64,000 nucleotides of DNA, taken from Phytophthora colocasiae. Lineage: Eukaryota; Oomycota; Peronosporomycetes; Peronosporales; Peronosporaceae. The translations under genes and the position numbers were made by a program. Positions within the stretch are counted from its first letter, which is position 1. Each line of letters opens with the position of its first letter. The notes beneath the pieces are model-generated. The model saw only the letters and a program-made list of their open reading frames with translations, ran no database searches and was not told the origin of the DNA. The stretch spans positions 1,364,001 through 1,428,000 of the forward strand of contig JAGKQI010000096.1 of the NCBI GenBank assembly GCA_018806915.1. The letters run 5' to 3'. Below are positions 30,510 to 41,644 of the stretch, in pieces.

Positions 30510-33199
30510 TTACACTGTTCTGGACGAGTTACTTCTGTTAGGAGGCACTTTCTTTGTAGTCCGGGTCTTGTGAGAATCTGATGACATTGTCTCCAGCGTG
30601 GCTCCTTCAGTGTGTTCGATGCGCTCTTTCCACATTGAGATGTTACTTCGCAGCTCTAAAATCACAGAGTCGTATTCGTCAATAGAGAAGACTTGGCCTG
30701 CCGTCTCGAATAACGGGGTAGCAACTAGCGTGAGGAATGCAACCTGACTGCGTGGTAAATTGGCCTGCTTCCGGTCACACAACGGAGATATCGGCAGGTT
30801 GTTATGCTCCTCCGTCTCACCTTGTCGGAAAAACTCCTCGGAGATACGCTCTGCCCATGTTTGGTGATAACCGAACGGTTTTGCAGTGTGCCCAAGATCT
30901 GCCAGCATGAGCATCGTCTCCATCAGCAGCGAGAGTTCGAGACCCTGGGCCTCTTCTGACATTGCAAACTTCTTGGTTTTGAGAACAGAAATCCGCTGGA
31001 AATGTCGTGCTAGATCTGTAGCAAGAATCATGCCAATGATGATCTTACGAGACTCTGCTCGTTCAGCTTGACCCATGTTGCTGAAGATGTCGAAGGAATC
31101 ATGAGACAGGATGCGATACAATTCGGCAATGTGCATGCGCTCCAAGACCGAGTCGTCGCTATAAGTGATGGCCAAATTCGACTTGGTGGCTATGAGGAAT
31201 CCGTTCGACACTCCTGGGTGTGAAATATCGTGCGCTGCTGCAGCTACAAGACCAACAAGCAACGTGCTGTCATCAACGTTTAAGTGCACTCGGCGTAAGT
31301 AAAAGTTGATATCTGCTACTACCGCTGCAGCATGCCTGCAATGAATGAACAAATGTTCGTTAGATAAACACCACTTCTGTAATAAATACTTCTGAACTTC
31401 GAGACTTACACACGATTGTGGTACGGATTGCGAGTTTGGTAGCGGTCTTCCACTGCCGCTGCAAAGTTAGTGAGTTTCTTTTCATCCAGATCAAGTTTTT
31501 CCGCTAGCCCACTCGTTTTTACACAAGCCAGAAACACAGCCTGAAGAGGTGCAGGGCAGTGCTGCTCGAGGTAAAATATGTCGACGAAGAAAAAATTCTG
31601 GAGGCGATCTAATAACCACTTCGAGAGCTCTTCTTCACGCGGTCGGATCACTGCGTCAAACGCTTCTTCAAGGTTACTGTGACTGCGTAATAAGCGGGTA
31701 AGTCCATCTTCACTGGTATCTGGAATATCAACGGGAACCTTTTTGGCGCTCAGTCTACGCGATGTCGCCACGCGAAGAATATCATTGGATAAAGAATAGT
31801 GTCGAGAACGGTGTCCGTCACTTCCAGGCTTCGTTTCAGCTCCAGGTTCGTCAGCAGATGCCGCTGGGTTCTCCTTGAAATCCATCATATGCAGCCAACC
31901 TTGTACTTCCTCTTCATATTCAGGCACGGTTGAGCTAAGAGTAACCTCAAAGAGATCGTGATTTCGAACGAGTGCCGTGATGATCTTGTCGATGTCGTGC
32001 TTCTCGGTGGGGCTCATTTTAACTTTAATTTGGCAGAGAATTCGTAGGATATCGCCCATTTCGTAGTGGAGCTGGTAGTTGAGCTTACCCGATAGCTCTT
32101 CCTTTATTTCAAGATTTGCACTGCTTAATCGTCGAGCCTCCGTGACCAGATGAAAGGATGTTAGGAACTCCCGTCTTGTGCTGCGTTCCTGCTCTCGTGC
32201 AATGCGAATCAAAAACCCCAAGATAAAAAGAAAAGCAACGAGCATGAATAATCGCCGGTAGATCACGACTTGGGACGTGGCATGCACCGCTGTCGTTACG
32301 ATCGCAATCAGTGTGAGTTCCGTGACCACTACGATACAATAGGTAAACTGAAGGCGTAATAAGCATGTGCAAACGCAAGCTCCAAGTAACTCCAAGAAGA
32401 GTAAACTGTCCACATATCCTTCACCAAGTAGAGCAGATATAAGGTTCACATTCTCAATATCAAGTGTCGAGAGCTGCTTTGTGACACGACTCTGCTTCTC
32501 GATCCCAGCGAAGACTACCACAAGCAACGGGGTGAGTATACAGTGGAAAAATAGCAATAATAAAAGCTGCACTGGATCCAGCCGAACACTTGGAAAGCGA
32601 TATTCACCACGTCTCCGCCAAATATGAAATACACATGCCGCAGCAATAAGGTACAACACTGTTGCAAAAGCTGTATAAGCCCGGTCGGTCATCCAGACGA
32701 CGTGGCAAAAGCCGGTAGTTAAAGGTATTGTCCTGCCTGCTGCAGCGAATACTGATATAGCGTAACCTCGCATGATAGCTAGTGTTGCTCTATTCGAAGC
32801 AGCATAACACAAAGCCGCAAATGCAAGCAGTGAGACAGCCATGTACCCCACAATGCTAGTCTGCCATTCTCGCCGGAAATATGTCTGGAACTTCTGCTCC
32901 ACATCGCGGTCCTCGAAGTAGCATAACATCGGGTGCGTCGGTTGTTGCACTAACACTACTGCACGCGGAACAGATCGTCGCGGAGCCTGTTGTAAGTTTC
33001 GCTTCGACAAGCTCGGCTGTACAGCCGACGAAAATGGCATCACCGGTGTCAATGGCACCACAACAGTCATGATGAACAGCAATCGTACTAGGAAGTACTG
33101 GCCAGTCGGACGGAACCCCCGGCAAGAAACAATTACTGGAACATCTTTCACACAAATATATTGCCATTTGCTAAAAATATATGCAAGAACCTGTTCCAC
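30510..33199 (-). CDS. Multi-pass membrane protein fused to class I cyclic nucleotide phosphodiesterase
   Basis: Two exons (33199..31410, 31335..30510) join as YHNRVHAAAV to 871 aa. The N-terminal 340 residues hold about seven hydrophobic segments (for example RLLFIMTVVVPL, YMAVSLLAFAALCYA, LLLLLFFHCILTPLLVVVF, LFMLVAFLFILGFLI). A helical linker follows, then a PDEase_I domain with HNRVHA, HDISHPGVSNGFLI, LADLGHTAKP, EEFFRQGE and LPISPLCDRK. It hydrolyses cAMP and/or cGMP. The layout fits the oomycete GPCR-bigram concept (a 7TM receptor-like part fused to an effector), here with PDE as effector. The start is uncertain: a Met at 33071 is also possible. It is head-to-head with a DnaJ gene across 95 bp. 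Confidence 0.9.
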
Positions 33200-33294
33200 A
33201 ACATGGCTACATTTCTCTATTATTTTTTTTTGTGATAATTGATGTGGTGCACATTTCAGTAGTGCACGTGTAACTCGGCAGTTTTACAGTGACT
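33200..33294. promoter_or_regulatory. 95-bp divergent promoter (PDE / DnaJ)
   Basis: An AT-rich gap between two divergent start codons, containing a T8 run at about 33225. It must serve both genes or extend into their 5' ends. Confidence 0.45.
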
Positions 33295-34174
33295 ATGGCC
33301 GAGGTGGACTACTACGAGACGCTTGGCATCGAGAAGACGGCTACGGAGGATGAGATCAAGCGCGCGTACCGCAAAATGGCCATCCGCTTCCACCCAGGTA
33401 CGCCTTCCTAATGGTTTTCGTGCTTTTTTTAACGCCTTTAACGGTTGTTCTCCATTGTTTTAGACAAGAATCTGGACAACAAGGAGGAGGCTGAGGTCAA
33501 ATTTAAAGAGATCGGAGAGGTACTCGATGTGGTTGAGTCTTTATTTATCTAGTAGCAGCTGATGGTGATACTCTTGCTGCCTACAGGCGTACTCGGTGTT
33601 GTCAGATGCAGACAAGCGACGTCAATACGATCGCTTTGGCAAGGCTGGAGTAGGTGGGGCTGCAGGAGGAGGAGGTCCAGGCATGCATCCGTTCCAGGGT
33701 CAAGACGCTGAGGAGATCTTCCGCACATTCTTCGGTGGTCAAGACCCATTTTCCATGTTCTTTCAGGAAGGGATGCGAGGCGGGGGTATGCACAATTTTG
33801 GAGGATCCCGTGTGCACGTCTCGCAGTTTGGACCAGGATTCACCTTCACATCGTTCGGTGGAGCTCCAGGGATGGGTATGGGGATGCCAGGCATGCGTAT
33901 GCACCGCGTGAACCAGAGACAACGGTGCGTTGCAATGGAAAACTGCATAGGAGTAGTAGAATTGAGCTGACGATCCTTTTTTTATTGCTTTAGTGCTCCG
34001 AACGGACAGAACATTAACGGCGACAATCATCCGCAGTCAAACGGACGTCTCTCGCAGTACCGGATCGGAGGAGGCAACCTTCTACTCATCTTTTTCCTGT
34101 TTTGGATCATGGGCGTGCCCTTCAGCTACTTGTGGATAGCGCTTATGCTATTCAGCTACCTCGGACTTGTTTAA
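33295..34174 (+). CDS. Membrane-anchored DnaJ (Hsp40) co-chaperone
   Basis: Four exons (33295..33397, 33464..33519, 33587..33924, 33994..34174) join to 225 aa. The J domain is at the N-terminus ([13 protein letters not shown] ... [14 protein letters not shown]). The HPD tripeptide that activates Hsp70 ATPase is split by intron 1. A Gly/Phe/Met-rich linker follows ([15 protein letters not shown]). The C-terminus is a hydrophobic hairpin ([13 protein letters not shown] ... [15 protein letters not shown]), so the J domain probably faces the cytosol from the ER or another membrane. There is no signal peptide, zinc-finger domain or DUF1977. Confidence 0.9.
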
Positions 34175-34388
34175 ACAGCAGGAAGAAATACCCCAGCAAG
34201 TTATTACTTCCTATGCTAGTCTAGCTCAACGTAGTGGTGGACCGAGCGAACTCGTATATATAATCGCTTTTAGCCTGAATAGATTTTTGCTTCACTCCTA
34301 ATAAGCACTTCTACTACTTGCATTTGTAGAGCATTTTTCATGTTCTCTTCAACTGTATAATCCTGATCCTCTAAGAAGCACCGAAGTA

Positions 34389-36595
34389 ATGACGTCGCGC
34401 AGTCCGGATGTGGCGCTGGAGCGGCGCGCGTTCCTCGCTCCTGCCTCTCCACACTCAGAAGACGCACCCACACCACCGGACGTGCAAACGCGACCCCGCA
34501 AGGCTTCAAGCGCGAGTCGCAGGTCGTCTCTGCATGGATTGGCTGCTCTTATAGCCGTTGTAGGGCTCGTCATCGTCATCTCACTGCTCTACGCGACCAG
34601 CAGCTCGACCAAAGCGCTGCGTGAGGAGCAGAAGAGTCTGGAGATCCGAGATGCATACAATATTCCACGTCGTTTGGCTCGATTCGAGGTTAATCAGACT
34701 ATTCTGGACAACTTGGACACCGTGAGCGTCTCATTCGAGTACAAGGCGCCTCAACCAGAGTTCTACGGCCGGGATAGAGTAGCTGCATACTGTGTGAGCT
34801 CTGCCGATGAAAAATCTAACCGCACGCCCAATGTACATGAATTTATGGACACAGTAGACACCAATGGCAAAGGAGAAGGAGTCGTGGAACTTGGGCCTTT
34901 GGTTAATATGCGGTGCTCGTGGTTGCTGCGGTTTGTGACAGGAGATGATCAAGTGCTGGCGGAAAGTAAAGTATTGAGGTTTAAACATGGACCTACGCAG
35001 CCGTTGCAAGTTCATTTGGCTTTAACGCAGAATGCAGATGAGATGCGAGTCAAGTGGGTGAGTGACAATGTCACCAATCCAGTGGTGAAGTTCGGAGAGG
35101 CTAAAGACAATTTGAAGAAGGTGGTAGAAGCCACACAGACCAGTTATAAAGCTGACGATATGTGCAATGGACCAGCAACGAATGTTTTTCCTCGGGATTT
35201 CAGAGACCCCGGGCACATTTTCGACGCGGTGATGACCAAGCTGGAAGCTGGGAAAAGATACTTCTATCAGATCGGAGACGAAAAAGGAGGGTTCAGTGAT
35301 GTTCTGGAGTTTCGGATGCCTCCTGTAACTGGAACTAATAGCATTTCAACGGATCCAGTGGGATCGAGCATGAGCTTTTTCGTGTATGGAGATCTGAACA
35401 CGCCGGTCAGCGCGACCGATAATTTCGCGGAGGATAATGGCAATTGTGGTACTACAATGAAGTTGATTCATGACGATATGGAACAAGCCGATGCAGACCC
35501 GACGAAGCACAGATACGTCGCTGTCATGCACATCGGTGATCTCGCCTACGCCCGAGGATCTACCTACATCTGGGACCAGTTTGGCCACCTTATTGAATAC
35601 GCGGCTGCACGCCTTCCATACATGATCAGCATGGGTAACCATGGTACGTTTGCTAAGCTTTTCATTGTGAGGAGCCATTATTATCTGTACTGATCGCTGT
35701 GCTATGTACTTCTACAGACTATGGGTACCTAGAAGGAGTGGAAAAGGACCATATCAAGTGGCCTTCCCACCCGACATTTGAAAAGGAAGGTACTCATGGC
35801 CATGATTCAGGTGGGGAATGTGGTGTGCCTTCAGAGAAACGTTTCCATATGCCTGAAAATGGCAATGGTGTGTACTGGTACAGCTTCGATACGGGTCTTG
35901 CACACCACACAGTGGTGAGCAGCGAACATGAGTTTGCGCGAGGATCTCCTTTGCACAACTGGCTGGTGAACGATTTAAAATCGGTTGATCGTTCGAAGAC
36001 ACCCTGGGTCTTTCTGTACATCCACCGGCCTTTGTACTGCTCCGTCGCGTATGCTGGAGATTACTATCGATCCTTACTGTTCCGTGATGAACTTGAGCAA
36101 GAGTTGGCTGATTACCATGTTGATATCGTGTTTTCGGGTCATTACCACTCGTACGAGCGCACATGCCCTGTGTTTGGCGACCGCTGTATCGAATCTCCAA
36201 GTGGCAAAGCGATGGCGCCTGTACATCTCATGGTAGGATCAGGAGGATTTAGAGTGGATGATGCTGGCTTTTACCGTTCACGATGGCGCGAACAGGGCTT
36301 CCTGGAGCACGGATACGGTCGTGTACATGTCTACAACTCGACGCACCTGCATTTTGAGTTTGTGTCTGATGTGGAGCGTCAAGTCAAGGACGAGACGTGG
36401 ATTGTTTCCACACACGACTGGCCCAGCAATCGCGAACGGTATCCTCCGGGATACTTCCCAGCACAAGAAATCGCAGGCTATGGGGCTGCCACACTTCTGG
36501 CTTTACTAGCTTGCTATGTCGTGTTGGTACCAGCAATTCGCCAAGCACGAAATACCAAGTATACCCCAGTTCCACCGATACAGTTTACAAAATAG
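34389..36595 (+). CDS. Purple acid phosphatase-type metallophosphoesterase, membrane protein
   Basis: Two exons (34389..35643, 35718..36595) join at GNHDYG to 710 aa. A signal anchor lies at about residues 50-70 (GLAALIAVVGLVIVISLLY). Then come a fibronectin-like N-terminal domain and a calcineurin-like core with VYGDLNTP, HIGDLAYARG, MGNHDYG, YIHRPLY and FSGHYHSYERTCP. These fit the five metal-ligand blocks of purple acid phosphatases, with GDLN replacing GDxG in the first. A C-terminal membrane span (TLLALLACYVVLVPAI) follows a luminal domain. It probably hydrolyses phosphate esters at the cell surface or in the secretory system. Several N-glycosylation sequons are present. Confidence 0.92.
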
Positions 36596-36683
36596 AGCAG
36601 CGGATATTTGGACATCGTTTCTTGAAGGAGTTATGCAACCTGGACAGCGAAAACTCATAGTTTTAACTCTATTACTTGACCAT

Positions 36684-39218
36684 CTACAGCTCAAATTCCT
36701 CTTCATGTACGTCGAAATAGTGTGCGCCTAAGTCCGAAACTGCATCGTCAGTAGCTGTCTTTAATGCTTCAGGCCCTGAGATGAACACTCCAATGGCAGT
36801 TCCACTCGCACTGTCGTGTTTCTCGTGCACTTTGTGCATAATGTCCTTCATGTTCGGTCGAGATCCACATGCGACGTCATATTCCACCACTAAGTCGTTC
36901 AGCGTCTTCAAACTTGAGTTTTCTTCAATGAAGCTTTGGTTAATTGCCGTTGGCGAGGTCGGTCGAATTGTGGAGTAATTACAGTGACCACTATCATGTT
37001 CCAGTCGACGCTTGACCGCGCTAGTCTGCGTTCTCCTCCATCGGTTCATCATCAATAAAGCATACGCAAAGACTGGTGTCAAAAACACAACGCCAATCTC
37101 CACGAAGTTCTGCAGAGGCCAATACTGCGTCTTCTCCCCGTAATCCATCAGGACGCCATTGTCAAACCTCAGCCACACTATCAGCACTACGACAGGCAAG
37201 AACATCGACAAATACAGCACGATCTTGGTGCCTCTGGAGCGTAATGGCTCCATAAACGGAGCTGGAGAGCGTAGACTCCTAACTCCTGTCTGTACGTTTG
37301 TATCATTTTGAATGATACTTGTCTTGCCACGTAGCCTCTCGTAGTCGATCGATGTCTCCAACATGGCCTTACTAGGTGAACGAGTCACATTGAAGCGAAG
37401 TGTAAAGCGCTCACCACGTGGATCCAGTTGTTTAATCGTTGAAAGGATCGGAGAAATCTCTTCGAGAAGTGCTAGTTCTCGAATGGCCAGAACGAGAAAA
37501 ACATGTTGCTTCGGAAGAGAAGGATCGTGCTTCTCAAGTCGAGATACCATATCTTCCAAGATGGCGAACAGCGGTGTAGCTCCAATACCACCTCCAATGA
37601 GACACACTGTCGAGTATTCGTCATATCCAGCGAGTGAAGCTCCATAGTAGCCGTCCATATACACCACGGGATGCTTGCCCTTCTCCTGACATTCTTGTGC
37701 GTGCTGTACGAGGTCCTCCGTCCAGTCTCCAAGGGATTTAGCAAGGATCGTCAGCGTTGTGGGACTGGTACGTGGCGAAGAACTAATAGTAAACGCATGC
37801 CATTGGAGCTTGGAAATGGCAGGCACATTCAAGTACACGAACTGACCAATGTCGAAGCCACCGTCGAGCGGATTAGCAGCTCGAACTAATACAATCTTCA
37901 CCAAACCTTCGGGAAGTCGAGTGAACTCAGCTACTTGGACAGGAAAAAGCGAATTCCACCGAGAAATGGCTCTACTCCCCAGGTAGAGCACGAGTGTAGG
38001 CAGTACCCACCATAGAATGACGTTGAAATGCAGCACCGCGAAGATCACAGCTGGAATGTACAGGTGGTGGACGTAGTAGAACGTTTCAAAGAGATGACGA
38101 CGGACCCACGGGTGCGACGTGAAAAGAACTGCAAGCATGAAGAGCAGCGAGATCTCACCGAACACATTGAACCACTTGGGATAACCGATGTGTTGGTAGT
38201 CAAGTTGGCAGTCGAAACACGGCAGGGATTGCTTCGCCAGTACACCTTGTCTAGCCCACAGCCAGTAGAACGGAATCGCATGTAAGATCGCACCGTAGAT
38301 CGCTAACATACCGAGCCACCGGTGATATTTCACTCCATTCGCGTACGAAATGTTAAGAAACTCCATCCAAGCGCAGTGCCGCGTGCACGGTAAGAAGAGA
38401 AACGCCATATTGAAGACGGAACTGTAGCCAAACACGACACCACTGAGCTCTAACACCGTGTTGAAGTCATACGGATCACCTGGACGCGGAAGAACTCGAC
38501 GTTGATTCAACCAGCCGTAAACGAATAAAACCACGTTGCCAATGACCAAGAAGGTGATGAATAGCAGTTCACCATAACAAAAGTCTTTAACCCATTGAAG
38601 GCCAGGAATGGAGAAGATAGAATAACGAGGAGGCTTCCGACGTAATACAGCAGACACAACGAGCATCTTTCGAGCTGTGTGGCGATGCATATTGTAGTCA
38701 CGAACGAACTCGAAGAAGAGCAAGCTTGCCATCAGAGGAAGTACCGTAAACAGGATGAAGAAACTCGGAGCGAGCATTTCATAGTGGCCGTAAGCCTTGA
38801 TAGACGACCCGGGAGGTGGCGGAGTCAACGGAACACTCCAGAACGGACTGATGGCGTTGTTGAAGCTCAACTGGATGGACGGGGAGAGATACATGACTTG
38901 GCCCCAAATGTAGACAGCGATCGACAGTACCAGCATCACATGAGCTAAAGTGTTTAGAAACAGAGCACGGGAGCTTCTCTTGGACGTCGCTACTGAAGAA
39001 GGAAGAGAAGGTTTTCCTTCCTCATTGACGACCAATAGTGGTCGAAACACTGCAGCTTCTTCATCAACCTCTCTCCCATTCAATGAAGGCGAGTGTTGCT
39101 CAGTTGGAGGCATTGTGCGGTCTCCAGTCAAAGTTGGAATGATTAATCTCTCAAAGAGGTTTTTGATCCGTCCCCCACCACCGAATTCCTTTAGCATGAA
39201 GTCGACGGTGGATGACAT
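36684..39218 (-). CDS. Ferric-chelate reductase / NADPH oxidase-like flavocytochrome
   Basis: A single exon of 844 aa. A haem-binding transmembrane block includes YHRWLGMLAIYGAILHAIPF and FYYVHHLYIPAVIFAVLH, with paired His. An FAD-binding region (LQWHAFTISSSP, a variant of HPFT) and NAD(P)H-binding CLIGGGIGATPLFAIL follow. Two extra hydrophobic segments (IVLYLSMFLPVVVLIVWL, FVEIGVVFLTPVFAYALL) split the nucleotide domain before its end (GVFISGPEAL), as in plant FRO reductases. It would move electrons from NADPH across the membrane to ferric chelates or oxygen; the sequence does not decide which. There is no EF-hand, so it is not a Ca-regulated NOX. It is convergent with the phosphatase, 88 bp away. 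Confidence 0.9.
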   Translation of the reverse strand: MSSTVDFMLKEFGGGGRIKNLFERLIIPTLTGDRTMPPTEQHSPSLNGREVDEEAAVFRPLLVVNEEGKPSLPSSVATSKRSSRALFLNTLAHVMLVLSIAVYIWGQVMYLSPSIQLSFNNAISPFWSVPLTPPPPGSSIKAYGHYEMLAPSFFILFTVLPLMASLLFFEFVRDYNMHRHTARKMLVVSAVLRRKPPRYSIFSIPGLQWVKDFCYGELLFITFLVIGNVVLFVYGWLNQRRVLPRPGDPYDFNTVLELSGVVFGYSSVFNMAFLFLPCTRHCAWMEFLNISYANGVKYHRWLGMLAIYGAILHAIPFYWLWARQGVLAKQSLPCFDCQLDYQHIGYPKWFNVFGEISLLFMLAVLFTSHPWVRRHLFETFYYVHHLYIPAVIFAVLHFNVILWWVLPTLVLYLGSRAISRWNSLFPVQVAEFTRLPEGLVKIVLVRAANPLDGGFDIGQFVYLNVPAISKLQWHAFTISSSPRTSPTTLTILAKSLGDWTEDLVQHAQECQEKGKHPVVYMDGYYGASLAGYDEYSTVCLIGGGIGATPLFAILEDMVSRLEKHDPSLPKQHVFLVLAIRELALLEEISPILSTIKQLDPRGERFTLRFNVTRSPSKAMLETSIDYERLRGKTSIIQNDTNVQTGVRSLRSPAPFMEPLRSRGTKIVLYLSMFLPVVVLIVWLRFDNGVLMDYGEKTQYWPLQNFVEIGVVFLTPVFAYALLMMNRWRRTQTSAVKRRLEHDSGHCNYSTIRPTSPTAINQSFIEENSSLKTLNDLVVEYDVACGSRPNMKDIMHKVHEKHDSASGTAIGVFISGPEALKTATDDAVSDLGAHYFDVHEEEFEL

Positions 39219-39359
39219 GATGCAAGCGGCACAGGAATCGCCCGAGGCACGAGCTTCAGAAGTAATTGACTGAAGGTGGAGAGGGACGAGCCGGAAGCAT
39301 GCCTCGACCCAATCAGCATCTACAATCTGGAACAGTTCAACATGAAGGAATTAAGGACT

Positions 39360-39824
39360 TTATTCCATGTACGACTCGAGTTCTCGACCGCTGTCGAGCC
39401 ATTTGAGCACCCGAATGGGGTGGTGGAGATACTCCTGTAGCTCTTTGAACAACTCATTTCGATACTCCTTGAGCCATGGCAATGGGGTAGTAGTGCGTCG
39501 TAGATAGAGATATCTCTCGACGTCTTGACGCTGCATCAACGCTTTCCCTTCGTACGGATACCAGGCGTCTCTGCACTTGGAGCAGCACACCCTTTCTTCG
39601 TAAGTCCGGTAGATTAGCATCTCACCGTTGAATAGGACGTCGTCGAGTTAGAGGAGGCGACAGCACGGGAAACACTCGGATCCGGGGGACGTCATGGTTT
39701 GTAGAGTGCGTTCCCATGCTTCAACTTGTACGTGATCACAGGTACTTTGGTGCTCTATGAGAATGTCTAATGTAGGGAATGACACACCGCATAAGCAGGT
39801 GATGCAGTTCTCCTTCTTGTCCAT
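39360..39824 (-). pseudogene. Cys/His zinc-finger protein gene with in-frame TAA
   Basis: From the ATG at 39824 the frame reads MDKKENCITCLCG ... LIEHQSTCDH (a C2H2-like finger) to CFPCCRLL, then TAA (39650-39648). Without any frame change it continues with DDVLFNGEMLIYRTY and ERVCCSKCRDAWYPYEG (a second Cys pair) to a normal stop at 39360. No intron removing the stop is apparent. Either one nonsense substitution disabled a gene of about 154 codons, or the stop is read through. No family is recognised. An upstream Met at 39929 is possible. Confidence 0.5.
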
Positions 39825-39994
39825 TGACGCTTGTGACGCTTGAGGCAGAATCAGGAATGACCTCCGATCAAGCGGAAGACTCAACGGTACCGTTTCTACA
39901 AAGGACAATCGTTGTTGATGCATGCACAAGTTTTTAGGATACTGTGTAGGTGAGAAGCTGCATTTGTTTGATATTTACATGTCTTTCTGTCTTC

Positions 39995-40279
39995 TCACGC
40001 ATCATGAGTGTGTGGCGGATGGCTCGTTGTTGGGAAAATGGAAGTATCCTTTAATGCATTGCACCAGTGGCTCGATACGGTCTCCATGAAGTTGGAAGGC
40101 TTACTGCTTCGATCGGTCTTTTCTTTCGTTGACAGCAACTGAGTCTTGATCTTCGCCTTGAATGCGTTGCTAGCGCTCTTGCTGGAGTGAGTCTTCGACG
40201 ATTTCATGGGGGACTCCAGCAAGAACAATGGGGAATGAACAACTTTCACCTTGAAAGGTTTCCACTCATAATCAATCAT
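39995..40279 (-). CDS. Hypothetical small basic protein
   Basis: An ORF of 94 codons from the ATG at 40279 (MIDYEWKPFKVKVVHSP) to 39995, rich in Ser, Lys, Thr and His. No domain is recognised. It fills an otherwise empty 600-bp gap and could be an exon of a larger gene or non-coding. Confidence 0.25.
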   Translation of the reverse strand: MIDYEWKPFKVKVVHSPLFLLESPMKSSKTHSSKSASNAFKAKIKTQLLSTKEKTDRSSKPSNFMETVSSHWCNALKDTSIFPTTSHPPHTHDA

Positions 40280-40534
40280 GGGCGTCAACAAAGCGTGTAT
40301 TGGACCGATCCACGCGCTCGCACACGAAAGGATCAGATGGTAAACAGACCCAATTTCACGGAGAAAAGGCGGACAACACGAACAAGGTTTTCCGAATAGA
40401 TCTCCTTCGGTCGAGATACGATAACGTTAGGGGGAAAACCAAAACCGCGTAAGTCGTACGTTGTTGCTAAGAAAAATAGAGACCTCAGGAATTGGCCAAT
40501 ACGTTAAATTTCTCGAAACTCCAGAATATGCCAG

Positions 40535-41482
40535 CTAAAAAGCATGGGGTTTGCCCGTCACGTTCAGCCCTAGTAGCACAGCCGACCTAATTTCATCCAC
40601 GAGCTCTTCCAGCTTGAAGTTTGTCTTCTTCCCGTCCGTAAAGCGAACCACCCACTCCGTCGGCTTGTTCTCACTCGTTCTCCAACCGACCACCTGACCT
40701 GTAATCCACTCTGTCACGACGCCGTCCGGCTTGGATTTAACAGTGGTTTTCTTCAAAATGCTCCAGAATACTGGACGTCCGGGAAGAGCAGTAAACTCCT
40801 CCATCAAGTTCCGTTTGCCAAAGCGTCTTCCCTCTTCAAGATTCAACTCAAGATCAATTACCACAGCATGTCGCTCGTCCTTAATGACCGGCTCTCTGTC
40901 ATCCTTAAGATTCTCATCTAAGCTCTCCGATCTTTTGCATCGTTTCCGAGTCGATCGATGACCTGAAACATCAGTCGAAGCGGTATCTGTTGCAGTATGT
41001 GCACCAGGTTCAAACGTCTGCCAGTTGTTCTTCTTCAACGTTAAGCGCCGGTTCCTTAACTGCCCTTCACCTGGAACTTTTGCCAGCATCTCCGGTTGGT
41101 CTGCGTACTTTGTCTGTAGAGCAGCACGACACTTCTCCGGGTCCATTCCCGAAAACAGCAAGTTGTCCGCCTCCGGTTTGATGGCTACGTCGATGCCCAC
41201 TCGCTTCCTGTTGGTGAGTTTCGTTCCGTGTTCTCCATGCTCGGACAATTGAAACGTAACGGGGATCTCGTCTTCGTCGTCCATTGTCTGGATAATGCGC
41301 AGTCGACGCCCGCAAGGCTTGTGCGAGATGCAACGGTACACTCTGCCAGTACCGAATGCTCCGTAGTTGTAGGCCGTCACATGGTCGAAGGAGTCCAAGG
41401 CGTGCAACGCCACCAGCGCATCTTCCAGTGAGGTGTGCGTGGACACGGGCGTGTACGCGAGACTGAGCTTTCGAGGTGCCAT
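40535..41482 (-). CDS. Zinc-finger (MULE/FLYWCH-like) and Tudor-like protein
   Basis: A single exon of 315 aa from the ATG at 41482 (MAPRKLSLAYTP). The N-terminus has FDHVTAYNYGAFG, VYRCISHKPCGRRLRI and SEHGEHGTKLT. This Cys/Cys...His/His spacing is like the zinc finger at the start of Mutator-like transposases and FLYWCH proteins. The middle is basic, with a nuclear-localisation-like RSTRKRCKRSE. The C-terminal 60 residues (ITGQVVGWRTSENKPTEW, VVRFTDGKKTNFKLEELV) look like a Tudor/Agenet-type barrel. No transposase catalytic domain is present, so a host chromatin protein or domesticated DNA-binding domain is inferred. An upstream in-frame ATG at 41557 exists but is poorer. Confidence 0.6.
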   Translation of the reverse strand: MAPRKLSLAYTPVSTHTSLEDALVALHALDSFDHVTAYNYGAFGTGRVYRCISHKPCGRRLRIIQTMDDEDEIPVTFQLSEHGEHGTKLTNRKRVGIDVAIKPEADNLLFSGMDPEKCRAALQTKYADQPEMLAKVPGEGQLRNRRLTLKKNNWQTFEPGAHTATDTASTDVSGHRSTRKRCKRSESLDENLKDDREPVIKDERHAVVIDLELNLEEGRRFGKRNLMEEFTALPGRPVFWSILKKTTVKSKPDGVVTEWITGQVVGWRTSENKPTEWVVRFTDGKKTNFKLEELVDEIRSAVLLGLNVTGKPHAF

Positions 41483-41644
41483 GACTGGTAATGGTCCAGT
41501 CTTATCAAGTTTTCGTAGTAATTTACAAGTTTCGTAGTAATTTAACAATACTACCATCGCTGGAATTTATCACAGTAAAACGGTAGGAAGCTATGGTTTA
41601 GATTATGTTTGACTTGCCAAGCTCAGCAATATAAGCTATTTTCT

